Positions 9,967 to 18,352 of a DNA stretch of 64,000 nucleotides are shown here, one piece after another (position 1 is the stretch's first letter; each line of letters starts with the position of its first letter). The DNA is taken from positions 186,001-250,000 of the forward strand of contig NZ_JAEMEF010000003.1 in assembly GCF_016785945.1 (NCBI RefSeq), given 5' to 3'. This DNA comes from Olleya sediminilitoris (lineage in GTDB: Bacteria > Bacteroidota > Bacteroidia > Flavobacteriales > Flavobacteriaceae). A program made the position numbers and the translations under genes. The notes under the pieces were generated by a model. That model had not been told where the DNA came from, searched no databases, and saw only the letters and a program-made list of their open reading frames with translations.

Positions 9967-10052
9967 AAATTGTGATGTTTTAAAATTTACTTAAATGTAA
10001 GCATATAGTAAGCCATACGGAAGTTTGAAATCTTAAAATATTAATAAATTTA

Positions 10053-10739
10053 ATGAGTGCATTTTTAAAAATTGGACATCGAGGCGCTAAAGGTCACGTT
10101 ACCGAAAACACGTTACAATCCATACAAAAAGCTATGGATTTTAATGTTGATGGTATCGAGATTGATGTGCATGTTTGTAAAACGGGAGAGTTGGTAGTGT
10201 TTCATGATTTTACTTTAGATAGACTTACAAATGGTACTGGAGAAATTGGTAAAAAAACACTAAGCCAATTGCAAAATTTACAAGTGGAAGATCAATATAC
10301 TATACCGACTTTAAGAGAGGTTTTACAGTTAATTGATAATAAATTATTAATAAATATTGAGCTTAAAGGCGAAGGTACAGCAATACCGACTTGTAACATT
10401 ATTCAAGAATTGATTAATGATAAAAAATGGTCCTTAGACAATATTTTGGTTAGTAGTTTTCAGCAAAACGAACTAGTGGATGTGTTTAATTATGATTCAA
10501 ATATTCCGTTAGGTGTTTTAACAAAAGCAAGTGTCAATCAAGCTATAGTATTTGCTAAAACGATTAATGCAAAAGCTATTCACCCGAGTTTTTCACTATT
10601 AAGTAAAAATAATGTACAAAAAGCTAAGGAAGAGGGATTGTTAGTAAATGCTTGGACAGTCAATACAAAACAAGCGATTAAAAGAATAAAAAGTTATCAA
10701 GTAGATGCTATAATTAGTGATTTTCCGGATAGATTATGA
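10053..10739 (+). CDS. Glycerophosphodiester phosphodiesterase
   Basis: Hydrolyses glycerophosphodiesters to glycerol-3-phosphate and an alcohol, recycling phospholipid head groups. The 228-residue product begins with GHRGAKGHVTENT (catalytic His and ENT), followed by DGIEIDVH (metal-binding Glu and Asp) and VVFHDFTLDRLTNG (second His), the full GDPD signature, and INIELKG. There is no signal peptide, so it is cytoplasmic. Its stop overlaps the start of the next gene by 4 bases (ATGA), so the two are probably translationally coupled. Confidence 0.92.
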   Translation: MSAFLKIGHRGAKGHVTENTLQSIQKAMDFNVDGIEIDVHVCKTGELVVFHDFTLDRLTNGTGEIGKKTLSQLQNLQVEDQYTIPTLREVLQLIDNKLLINIELKGEGTAIPTCNIIQELINDKKWSLDNILVSSFQQNELVDVFNYDSNIPLGVLTKASVNQAIVFAKTINAKAIHPSFSLLSKNNVQKAKEEGLLVNAWTVNTKQAIKRIKSYQVDAIISDFPDRL

Positions 10740-11947
10740 AACAGTATGATGTAATAGTAATAGGTGGTGGAGCAGCAGGTTTTTTTGCTGCAATTAATAG
10801 TGCAGAGTTATATCCTGAATTAAAAATTGCAATTTTAGAACGTGGTAAAGACGTACTTGGTAAAGTTAAAATTTCTGGAGGAGGACGTTGTAATGTTACT
10901 CATGCCGAGTTTATACCTCAGGAATTAACCCAATATTATCCAAGAGGCGAAAAAGAATTATTGGGACCTTTTCATACGTTTATGACTGGAGATACTATGG
11001 AATGGTTTGAAAATAGAGGTGTATCATTAAAAATTGAAGATGATGGACGTATTTTTCCTACTAGCAATAACTCGCAAACCATAATTGATTGTTTTTTAAA
11101 TGAAGCTAAAAAACATAATGTGGATGTGTTGACCAATCAATCTGTAATTAGTTTTAAACAAGACCATTCTTCTTGGATTACAGAAACTAAAACGGATACA
11201 TTTTTGTCTAAAAAACTAGTGGTTGCTACAGGTAGTAATCCTAAAATCTGGACGTTTTTAAAACAATTAAAACATAATATTATCACTCCAGTACCATCAT
11301 TATTTACTTTTAATATTAAAGATAAAAGGATTAATGATATTCCTGGTGTTGTTGCACAAAATGTAACTGTAAAAGTTGTGGATACTAATTTAGAATCTTA
11401 TGGTCCTTTACTAATAACACATTGGGGAATGAGTGCACCTTCTATTTTAAAATTATCTGCTTTTGGAGCTTTAGAATTGGCAAAAAGAGATTATAAGTTT
11501 AAAATAGAAATCAATTTTGTTAATCAAGATTTTGATTCGGTTTTATCTCAATTAAAAACAATTAAACAAGAGTTGTCCAAAAAAACTGTACTTAAAGCAA
11601 CACAATTTGATATACCAAAACGTTTATGGCAAACTTTGGTTTTAGCATCAGATATTATAGAGCAAACCCGTTGGGCAGATTTAAACAAATCTCAGTTAGA
11701 AGCCTTGGCAAATCAATTGACACAAGCTGTTTTTACTGTGGATGGTAAAAGTACGTTTAAAGAAGAGTTTGTAACAGCAGGAGGTATAGACTTAAAGGAA
11801 GTTAATTTTAAAACTTACCAAAGTAAACTATACGATAACTTGTATTTTGCAGGCGAAATCATAAATGTTGACGCTGTTACAGGAGGTTTTAATTTTCAAA
11901 ATGCTTGGACTAGTGGTTATATAGTTGCTAAACATATAAATGCATAA
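10736..11947 (+). CDS. BaiN/RdsA-like NAD(P)/FAD-dependent oxidoreductase
   Basis: The 403-residue flavoprotein has the N-terminal dinucleotide-binding motif VIGGGAAGFFAAI, then GKVKISGGGRCNVTH, which is diagnostic of the HI0933/BaiN family, and a C-terminal FAD motif with VTAGGIDLKEV and FAGEIINVDAVTGGFNFQ. The physiological substrate of most members is unknown. It lies in a tight plus-strand run: 4-base overlap with the phosphodiesterase and 3 bases before the DUF1697 gene. Confidence 0.9.
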   Translation: MKQYDVIVIGGGAAGFFAAINSAELYPELKIAILERGKDVLGKVKISGGGRCNVTHAEFIPQELTQYYPRGEKELLGPFHTFMTGDTMEWFENRGVSLKIEDDGRIFPTSNNSQTIIDCFLNEAKKHNVDVLTNQSVISFKQDHSSWITETKTDTFLSKKLVVATGSNPKIWTFLKQLKHNIITPVPSLFTFNIKDKRINDIPGVVAQNVTVKVVDTNLESYGPLLITHWGMSAPSILKLSAFGALELAKRDYKFKIEINFVNQDFDSVLSQLKTIKQELSKKTVLKATQFDIPKRLWQTLVLASDIIEQTRWADLNKSQLEALANQLTQAVFTVDGKSTFKEEFVTAGGIDLKEVNFKTYQSKLYDNLYFAGEIINVDAVTGGFNFQNAWTSGYIVAKHINA

Positions 11948-11950
11948 ATC

Positions 11951-12484
11951 ATGATTATTTACTTGGCTTTTTTAAGAGGTATAAATGTTGGTGGACATAA
12001 TAAAATACCAATGCAAGAATTACGTACATTATTGTCAGATATAGGATTAAAAGACGTGAAAACCTACATCCAAACTGGTAATGTTGTGTTTAAAACTTAT
12101 CAAACCGACATCCAAAAATTGACTTTGAAAATCGAAAATGCTATAACAGAAAATTTTCAATTTACTATTCCTGTTTTAATAAAAACACCTGAGGACATTT
12201 CAAACTTATTATCAAAATGTCCATTTAATCAAACAGAAAAAGAATCAAGTTATTTTGCATTGTTATTTAATGATATAACTGAAACCCAAAATAATTTAAT
12301 TAATACATTTAGTTTTCCAAACGAAAAATTTGAAGCTATTAAAGACTGTATTTACTTGTATTCAAGTACAGGATACGGTCGTGCAAAAGCAAATAATAAT
12401 TTTTTCGAGAAAAAAATAAAACTTACAGCTACTACCAGAAACTATAAAACACTGGTAAAAATGATTAGTTTGTCAGAAGGTTAA
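11951..12484 (+). CDS. DUF1697-family protein
   Basis: The 177-residue soluble protein opens with YLAFLRGINVGGHNKIPM and has YIQTGNVVFKT, the recognisable signature of DUF1697. The function of the family is unknown. It is the last gene of a three-gene run after the glycerophosphodiesterase and BaiN-like genes. Its stop overlaps the convergent TetR gene by 4 bases. Confidence 0.88.
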   Translation: MIIYLAFLRGINVGGHNKIPMQELRTLLSDIGLKDVKTYIQTGNVVFKTYQTDIQKLTLKIENAITENFQFTIPVLIKTPEDISNLLSKCPFNQTEKESSYFALLFNDITETQNNLINTFSFPNEKFEAIKDCIYLYSSTGYGRAKANNNFFEKKIKLTATTRNYKTLVKMISLSEG

Positions 12485-13041
12485 CCTTTGTGTTTAATAG
12501 AGTCCCAAGACATTTCAAGAGCCAAATCAATATGATCATTAGCCATTTCTAATTCTTCCTTTATTTTAAGTCTAACAGCAGACACAACATCTCCAAAAGT
12601 CATTTGTAACATTAATTTAACAGGCACATCTCTTAAATGTTTGTTTTTTATTCCATCTAAAAATATATCTCTAATATTTGAAATGTAAGGTATAGATTGC
12701 TTTACAATTTCTTTAGAGATAATAGGTGGCACAGCAACATACTCTATAAATTTGTATGCCAAAGGGTTGCCTACAAAGTAATTGTATAGGTTTAACCACA
12801 TGGTTTTGTACTGTTTTTTAAAATCACCTTCGGGTAAATTCGCAATCAGTACTACACCATAATCTTTAACAATCATCATGTAAATTTCTTCAATGATTTG
12901 GTTTTTGTTTTCAAAATAATGATAAATTGTACCTACAGCTACGTTTGCTTCTTTTGCAACTTGAGACATGGGAGTAGCGTGTACACCTTGTTTTACCACT
13001 AGTTCTAACATAGTGATAATTATGCGTTGTTTTTTGTCCAT
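12481..13041 (-). CDS. TetR/AcrR-family transcriptional regulator
   Basis: The 186-residue product has an N-terminal helix-turn-helix of TetR type (residues about 5-50: KKQRIIITMLELVVKQG, then MSQVAKEANVAVGTIYHYFE). The C-terminal half is a divergent helical ligand and dimer domain. The inducer is unknown. It is transcribed away from mvaD, and two small palindromes in the 202-bp gap are candidate operators. Control of its own gene, and perhaps of the mevalonate genes, is an inference from position only. Confidence 0.9.
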   Translation of the reverse strand: MDKKQRIIITMLELVVKQGVHATPMSQVAKEANVAVGTIYHYFENKNQIIEEIYMMIVKDYGVVLIANLPEGDFKKQYKTMWLNLYNYFVGNPLAYKFIEYVAVPPIISKEIVKQSIPYISNIRDIFLDGIKNKHLRDVPVKLMLQMTFGDVVSAVRLKIKEELEMANDHIDLALEMSWDSIKHKG

Positions 13042-13119
13042 ATAGTAGACGTTTTTAAAGGTAAAACGCAGTGATGCAAAGTTTAAGGGGACTATTTTAC
13101 CTATCAGTTAACTTGTTAT

Positions 13120-13132
13120 TCATTTTGAATGA
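13120..13132. promoter_or_regulatory. Candidate operator palindrome 1 (TetR/mvaD gap)
   Basis: TCATT-TTG-AATGA is a 5-bp inverted repeat lying between the divergent TetR and mvaD genes. It shares the CATT/AATG half-site with a second palindrome 36 bases away. TetR-type repressors usually bind such short palindromes. Confidence 0.35.
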
Positions 13133-13167
13133 CAGTAATACATTGTGTGTTAAGGGAGTAACGTATT

Positions 13168-13179
13168 GAATGTTCATTC
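13168..13179. promoter_or_regulatory. Candidate operator palindrome 2 (TetR/mvaD gap)
   Basis: GAATG-TT-CATTC has perfect 5-bp arms and a 2-base spacer. It lies 39 bases before the mvaD -7 box, where a repressor or activator could act. Confidence 0.4.
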
Positions 13180-13217
13180 GGTATGCAAAATTACTAAAAT
13201 AGTTTAATTTTTAAAGC

Positions 13218-13225
13218 TATCTTTG
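13218..13225 (+). promoter_or_regulatory. -7 box (TATCTTTG) for the mevalonate genes
   Basis: An exact TAnnTTTG match ending 18 bases before the mvaD ATG. No clear TTG is seen at -33. It would drive mvaD and probably the two genes after it. Confidence 0.65.
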
Positions 13226-13243
13226 TAAAAATTTAGCATTTAA

Positions 13244-14326
13244 ATGGATTTATCACGCTTTTCTAGTAACATTTATCTCAATACCATTAATAAAGGTTCT
13301 GTATCTTGGTCTTCACCAAGTAACATTGCATTAGTTAAATATTGGGGAAAAAAACAAACTCAAATTCCTGAGAATCCATCTATTAGTTTTACGCTAGATA
13401 ATTGTAAAACAATAACTGTTTTAGATTTTGTTAAAAAAGAAACCCAAGACGATGTATTTTCTTTTGAAGTCTTTTTAGATGAAATACCTAAGCCTGAGTT
13501 TCATCCAAAAATCGAAACGTTTTTCAATCGTATTGAAGCCTATTTACCATTTTTAAAGCAATTTCATTTTACAATAAAAACTAAAAATACGTTTCCTCAT
13601 AGTTCAGGAATAGCATCTTCTGCTTCTGGTATGAGTGCTTTAGCCTTGTGTTTGGTGAGTATAGAGAAACAGTTAAATCCAAACTTATCAGAGACAGAGT
13701 TTATTCAAAAAGCCTCTTTTTTAGCTAGATTAGGTTCTGGTAGTGCATGCAGAAGCTTAGAAGGAGATTTAGTGGTTTGGGGAACTCATCCAGAAATTGA
13801 AGGCAGTAATGATTTATTTGGTGTTAAATATCCATATAAAGTACACGATAATTTTAAAAATTATCAAGACACAATTTTATTAGTTGATAAAGGCGAAAAA
13901 CAAGTTAGTAGTACAGTTGGACATAATTTAATGTATGGTCATCCTTTTGCTAGTCAGCGTTTTGGTCAAGCAGTAGATAATATATCTAAAATTAAATTAA
14001 TATTAGAATCTGGAGATTTAGAAGCGTTTATAGCCTTGGTTGAAAGTGAAGCATTAACTCTTCACGCAATGATGATGACTAGTATGCCATATTTTATATT
14101 AATGAAACCAAATACGCTTCAAATAATTAATAGAATTTGGAGTTTTAGAGAGGAAACAAAACTGCCAATAAGTTTTACTTTAGATGCAGGAGCAAATGTA
14201 CATGTTTTATATCCAGAGCAATATACTGATGACATTTTAAAATTCATTCAGGATGAGTTAGTTGCATATTGTCAAAACGGTCACTATATTTGTGATAAAA
14301 TTGGTTTTGGTGCAAAACAATTGTAA
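13244..14326 (+). CDS. mvaD: Diphosphomevalonate decarboxylase
   Basis: Converts mevalonate diphosphate to isopentenyl diphosphate with ATP, the last step of the classical mevalonate pathway. The 360-residue GHMP-superfamily protein has SPSNIALVKYWGK near the start, the ATP loop HSSGIASSASGMSAL, and RLGSGSACRS followed by DLVVWG, all typical of the family. The kinase gene follows after 28 bases. Flavobacteria use the mevalonate route; the other enzymes are not in the window. Confidence 0.94.
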   Translation: MDLSRFSSNIYLNTINKGSVSWSSPSNIALVKYWGKKQTQIPENPSISFTLDNCKTITVLDFVKKETQDDVFSFEVFLDEIPKPEFHPKIETFFNRIEAYLPFLKQFHFTIKTKNTFPHSSGIASSASGMSALALCLVSIEKQLNPNLSETEFIQKASFLARLGSGSACRSLEGDLVVWGTHPEIEGSNDLFGVKYPYKVHDNFKNYQDTILLVDKGEKQVSSTVGHNLMYGHPFASQRFGQAVDNISKIKLILESGDLEAFIALVESEALTLHAMMMTSMPYFILMKPNTLQIINRIWSFREETKLPISFTLDAGANVHVLYPEQYTDDILKFIQDELVAYCQNGHYICDKIGFGAKQL

Positions 14327-14354
14327 CTTTATACATCAAATCATCATATAGCTT

Positions 14355-15284
14355 ATGAAAGGTCCTTTATTTTATTCAAAGATTTTATTGTTCGGTGAGT
14401 ACGGAATTATCAAAGACTCTAAAGGACTGTCTATACCCTATAATTTTTATAATGGTGCACTAAAGACTGAAGATAACCCTTCAGAAGAAGCTGTTAACTC
14501 CAATAAAAGCTTAAAGGCTTATGCGGATTACCTAGCTAAAATGGATCAAGATTTAGTGGTTTTTGATATTAAATCTTTACAACAAGACGTAAAAGGTGGT
14601 ATGTATTTTGACTCGTCAATACCTCAAGGTTATGGTGTTGGTAGTAGCGGAGCTTTAGTTGCTGCTATTTATGATAAATATGCATCAGATAAAATAACAG
14701 TTTTAGAAAACTTAACTAGAGAAAAATTATTGACTTTAAAGTCGATTTTTGCAGAGATGGAATCTTTTTTCCATGGAAAATCTTCAGGCTTAGATCCTTT
14801 AAACAGTTATTTAAGCTTACCAATTTTAATAAATTCTAAAGAAAACATCGAAGCTACAGGTATACCAACTCAAAGTAGTGATGGACAAGGCGCAGTGTTT
14901 TTGTTAGATTCTGGTATTACTGGAGAGACAGCACCAATGGTAAGTATTTTTATGGAAAACATGAAAAATGATGGTTTCCGAAAAATGCTTAAAAATCAGT
15001 TTATTAAACATACAGATGCTTGCGTTGAAGACTTTTTAAAAGGTGATGTAAAGTCATTATTTAAAAACACTAAGCAATTGTCTAAAGTGGTTTTTAACAA
15101 TTTTAAACCAATGATTCCTGCTCAATTCCATGAACTATGGAAAAAAGGAATAGACACCAATGATTACTACCTTAAACTTTGCGGTTCAGGAGGTGGAGGC
15201 TACATGTTAGGTTTTACTCAAGATATTAAAAAAGCAGAACAAGCACTTAAAGATTATAAATTAGAAGTAGTTTATAACTTTTAA
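14355..15284 (+). CDS. Mevalonate kinase-type GHMP kinase
   Basis: The 309-residue GHMP kinase has YSKILLFGEYGIIKDSKGL at the N-terminus, the ATP-binding loop IPQGYGVGSSGALVAAI, an acidic helix followed by HGKSSGLDPLNSY, and the C-terminal CGSGGGGYMLG. The context between mvaD and a prenyltransferase supports mevalonate kinase, which phosphorylates mevalonate with ATP. Phosphomevalonate kinase is the main alternative and cannot be excluded by reading alone. Confidence 0.85.
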   Translation: MKGPLFYSKILLFGEYGIIKDSKGLSIPYNFYNGALKTEDNPSEEAVNSNKSLKAYADYLAKMDQDLVVFDIKSLQQDVKGGMYFDSSIPQGYGVGSSGALVAAIYDKYASDKITVLENLTREKLLTLKSIFAEMESFFHGKSSGLDPLNSYLSLPILINSKENIEATGIPTQSSDGQGAVFLLDSGITGETAPMVSIFMENMKNDGFRKMLKNQFIKHTDACVEDFLKGDVKSLFKNTKQLSKVVFNNFKPMIPAQFHELWKKGIDTNDYYLKLCGSGGGGYMLGFTQDIKKAEQALKDYKLEVVYNF

Positions 15285-15302
15285 ACTCTACAATAAATTT
15301 TA

Positions 15303-16223
15303 ATGTTTAACAGGAAACAAAAACACATATTACTTAAGTTTTTTAGTATGTTTTCTGTAGTAAGAGGCTACAATATTTTAATAGTAGTTATCGCACAATA
15401 TCTTGCTTCCATTTATATTTTTGCATCAGATATGCCACTCAAAAAGGTGTTGTTTGATGTTAATTTATTAATGCTAGTTCTAGCAACAGCAGCTATTATT
15501 GCAGCAGGTTATATTATCAATAACTTTTACGACTCTGAAAAAGATTTAATTAATAGACCCAATAAAACAATGTTGGATAAGTTAGTAAGTCAAAACACCA
15601 AATTATCATTTTATTTCGTTCTTAATTTTTCGGCTGTTGTTATGGCAAGTTATGTGTCGTTTAAGCCTGTGTTATTTTTTTCATTTTACATTTTTGCTAT
15701 TTGGTTTTATTCTCATAAACTTAAAAAAAGACCAATTATAGGAAATCTAGTTTCAGCGTTATTAACATTAACTCCGTTTTTTGTCATTTTCGTGTACTAT
15801 TATAATTTTAAATATGTCATTTTAGTACATGCTGCTTTTTTATTTTTAATAATTTCAATTAGAGAACTAACTAAAGATTTAGAAAATATAAAAGGAGATC
15901 TGACTCAAAATTATAGAACTGTACCTATTGTATATGGTGAGGCTACCTCAAAACAAACAATTACAGCATTAGTTGTCGCAACATTGTTTCCTGTTTATTT
16001 TTTAATCGCAAAATTTGATATTGGTTACATGTATTTGTATTTTTTTATATGTGAAATTCTATTGATCATATATCTAATTTTACTTTGGAGTTTTTCAACT
16101 AAAACTCAATATTTGTGGCTGCATAATATTCTCAAATTTATAATTGTAGCAGGTGTTTTTAGTATTTTATTAATTGATGTTGATTTAGTTATTAACCGTA
16201 TTATGTCAGTTAATTTTATTTAA
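15303..16223 (+). CDS. UbiA-family prenyltransferase, possibly geranylgeranylglycerol-phosphate geranylgeranyltransferase
   Basis: The 306-residue integral membrane protein has seven to nine hydrophobic segments. The first Asp-rich motif is NNFYDSEKDLINRP and the second is RELTKDLENIKGD, the two metal-diphosphate sites of UbiA enzymes. Flavobacterial homologues are commonly named geranylgeranylglycerol-phosphate geranylgeranyltransferase, an archaeal-type ether-lipid enzyme. The acceptor cannot be read from sequence. Placement 18 bases after the mevalonate kinase links it to isoprenoid supply. Menaquinone or heme O synthesis seem less likely because no partner genes are near. Confidence 0.8.
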   Translation: MFNRKQKHILLKFFSMFSVVRGYNILIVVIAQYLASIYIFASDMPLKKVLFDVNLLMLVLATAAIIAAGYIINNFYDSEKDLINRPNKTMLDKLVSQNTKLSFYFVLNFSAVVMASYVSFKPVLFFSFYIFAIWFYSHKLKKRPIIGNLVSALLTLTPFFVIFVYYYNFKYVILVHAAFLFLIISIRELTKDLENIKGDLTQNYRTVPIVYGEATSKQTITALVVATLFPVYFLIAKFDIGYMYLYFFICEILLIIYLILLWSFSTKTQYLWLHNILKFIIVAGVFSILLIDVDLVINRIMSVNFI

Positions 16224-16270
16224 TAATTAACGATTAATAAGGTTTTTAATTTATAATGAAAAATTCGTTG

Positions 16271-16278
16271 TAGATTTG
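16271..16278 (+). promoter_or_regulatory. -7 box (TAGATTTG) for the pseudouridine synthase gene
   Basis: An exact TAnnTTTG match ending 15 bases before the ATG at 16294. It contains the TTG that begins a longer frame, arguing against that start. Confidence 0.55.
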
Positions 16279-16293
16279 CAAAAAATAAATATT

Positions 16294-17130
16294 ATGAGTA
16301 GACAACAAGGTGCTAATGGTAAAGGAAAGTCCTCTGGTAGAGGACGTGATAACTCAAAAAGCAAAACTTATGCTAGAGGTAACGCACCAGTTAAAAAGAA
16401 AACTACACCAAAATCTAATAGTAATCCTGATTTAATAAGGCTAAATAAATATGTTGCCAATTCTGGAATGTGTTCTAGAAGAGAGGCAGACCAACATATT
16501 GCAATGGGTTTAGTGACTGTAAATGGAAAGGTGATTTTAGAAATGGGTTATAAAGTAAAACTTGATGACGAAGTCCGTTATGATGGTGCACGTATTAATC
16601 CTGAGAAAAAAGCCTACGTTTTACTAAACAAGCCTAAAGGTTTTGCAACAACTACCAGCGAGCAAAAAGGACGAACTGTTATGGATTTAGTATCTAATGC
16701 AACTAATGCAAGAATAAAGCCAATTGGTCGTTTGGGACGAAACTCTACAGGACTTTTATTATTTACAAATGATGAGAAAGTAGTTAGCAGATTTACAAGT
16801 TCTAATAAAGGAGTTGAAAGATTATTTCATTTAGAATTAGATAGAAATTTAAAATTTGAAGATTTAAAAACGATTAGAGAAGGTTTTAAAATTGAAGGAA
16901 AGCAAATTAGTGTTGAAGAAATTGATTTTGTTAATAATACTAAAAACGAAATTGGTGTTAAAATAAAAAATACTGGTAATACAATTTTACATACCATTTT
17001 TGAACATTTTAAATATGAATTGGTTCGTATAGATTGTGTTCAAATTGCGCATTTAACCAAAAAAGATATTCCTAGAGGTAATTGGAAAATATTATCTCAA
17101 CAAGAAGTAAATACTTTAAAAATGATGTAA
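16294..17130 (+). CDS. RluB/RsuA-type rRNA pseudouridine synthase
   Basis: Converts uridine to pseudouridine in ribosomal RNA. Of 278 residues, the first 45 are a basic, Gly/Arg/Lys-rich tail without fold. An S4 RNA-binding domain follows (LNKYVANSGMCSRREADQHI, then GLVTVNG), and a catalytic domain with KPIGRLGRNSTGLLLFTND, where the catalytic Asp of this family is replaced within the RLGRNSTGLLL stretch by Asn as far as I can align it (family form RLDxxTxGLLL). The same site is RLGRNTTGLLL in many Bacteroidota homologues. ATG 16294 is chosen because a TTG at 16276 is inside the promoter box. Confidence 0.85.
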   Translation: MSRQQGANGKGKSSGRGRDNSKSKTYARGNAPVKKKTTPKSNSNPDLIRLNKYVANSGMCSRREADQHIAMGLVTVNGKVILEMGYKVKLDDEVRYDGARINPEKKAYVLLNKPKGFATTTSEQKGRTVMDLVSNATNARIKPIGRLGRNSTGLLLFTNDEKVVSRFTSSNKGVERLFHLELDRNLKFEDLKTIREGFKIEGKQISVEEIDFVNNTKNEIGVKIKNTGNTILHTIFEHFKYELVRIDCVQIAHLTKKDIPRGNWKILSQQEVNTLKMM

Positions 17131-17160
17131 AAAAAAGCGCTTATTATAAGCGCTTTTTTT
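17131..17160. terminator. Bidirectional terminator between rluB-type gene and DHFR fusion
   Basis: GCGCTTA-TTA-TAAGCGC (17137-17153) is flanked by six A on the left and seven T on the right, so it can end both convergent genes. Confidence 0.85.
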
Positions 17161-17179
17161 TGTTTAGATTTTTTCTGTT

Positions 17180-18091
17180 TTAAAGTTTTTCATAAGTTAA
17201 GAAAGAAAACTCGTAATCATGTTCACTATCTTTTTTATGGAATGTGTTTTCAGTTTCTTTCCATACGTTTAGGTCAATTTCTGGAAAAAAGGTATCAGCA
17301 TCAAATGTTGAATGTACGCGAGTTAATTCTATTTTAGTAGCATAAGGCATTGCAAGTTTGTAAATTTCTCCACCACCAATAATAAAAGGTTGGGTGTCGT
17401 TTTTAGCATGTGCTATAGCTGCATCTAAACTATTTACCACTATAACACCTTCAGGAGCATTGTAATTTGTCTGTCTAGATATTACAATGTGTGTACGGTT
17501 TGGTAGCGGTTTTGGAAAGCTCTCAAATGTTTTACGACCCATAATTATATGGTGTCCTGAGGTTAAGGTCTTAAAACGTTTCAAATCGTCACGTAAATGC
17601 CATATAAGGTCATTGTTTTTACCAATTTCATTATTTTGTCCAGCAGCAACAATCATTGTTAAAGTGTTAGTTTTTGATGAAATTTGTTTTTCAAAAACTT
17701 CACTTTTTGCAATATGAAGATCTTCTTTTTCAATTTGATGTTTTAATTTTTCAATTCTAACCTTCTGTTTGTTAACTAATTTTTCTAATTGCTTTTTCTC
17801 CCAATCTTTACCCATAAATTTAGAGGTTACAAACACACTAAATAAGTGGTATAAAAAGAAAAATAACCAAGCCATAATAGCAAACACAAACCAGTCAATA
17901 CCAAAAAACTTTGTTTCTTTTCCTATACCTAAAACTGTATTAGCTAATATTATAAATACAGCACCAATTAAAAATATGACAAAGTGTGCATATAAACGTT
18001 TTTTTTGCTTGATTCTACGTTGTGCATTTTTTATAAGTTCTAATTGCTCCTGATCGATTTTAGGAGTCTCTTTTTTCTTTTTTCCGAACAT
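17180..18091 (-). CDS. Dihydrofolate reductase with N-terminal 2TM membrane domain
   Basis: Residues 1-110 are a 2TM-type domain: basic N-terminus, helices near 33-55 and 66-88, and FMGKDWEKKQLEKL after them. A coiled-coil-like linker (about 98-135) joins it to a complete DHFR domain from 143: MIVAAGQNNEIGKNNDLIWHL, catalytic acid D169 in RDDLKRFK, the GHHIIMGRKTFES nucleotide site, and FIIGGGEIYKL. DHFR reduces dihydrofolate to tetrahydrofolate with NADPH, serving thymidylate synthesis, and thyA lies about 600 bases upstream on the same strand. The frame is uninterrupted, so this is one 303-residue protein placing DHFR at the inner membrane. Usual DHFR is about 160 residues. Confidence 0.88.
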   Translation of the reverse strand: MFGKKKKETPKIDQEQLELIKNAQRRIKQKKRLYAHFVIFLIGAVFIILANTVLGIGKETKFFGIDWFVFAIMAWLFFFLYHLFSVFVTSKFMGKDWEKKQLEKLVNKQKVRIEKLKHQIEKEDLHIAKSEVFEKQISSKTNTLTMIVAAGQNNEIGKNNDLIWHLRDDLKRFKTLTSGHHIIMGRKTFESFPKPLPNRTHIVISRQTNYNAPEGVIVVNSLDAAIAHAKNDTQPFIIGGGEIYKLAMPYATKIELTRVHSTFDADTFFPEIDLNVWKETENTFHKKDSEHDYEFSFLTYEKL

Positions 18092-18299
18092 ATATTAAGT
18101 TTATGATGTAAAGTTAGTGTTTTTATAATATTTAAGAATTTTATTTTTAAATGAAAGTTGTTTTAATTGATATTCAGTTGGTTAAGTTATTGATGTGGTT
18201 TTATTAATAACAATTTATTTCACTTAAATTAACAAAAAAAATATTTTCCCTTAGTATTTTTAATAATCTGATAAAAGTTTAAAATTAATTATTTTTTAT

Positions 18300-18331
18300 T
18301 TTGAAGACTCAAAAAATCTTGTCTAATTTAG
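18300..18331 (+). promoter_or_regulatory. Probable promoter of the CBM48-like gene
   Basis: A TTTG ending at 18303 is followed after 20 bases by TAATTTAG, one mismatch from TAnnTTTG, 21 bases before the ATG. The spacing agrees with known flavobacterial promoters. Confidence 0.5.
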
Positions 18332-18352
18332 ATACTATAAAACCTTTATATT

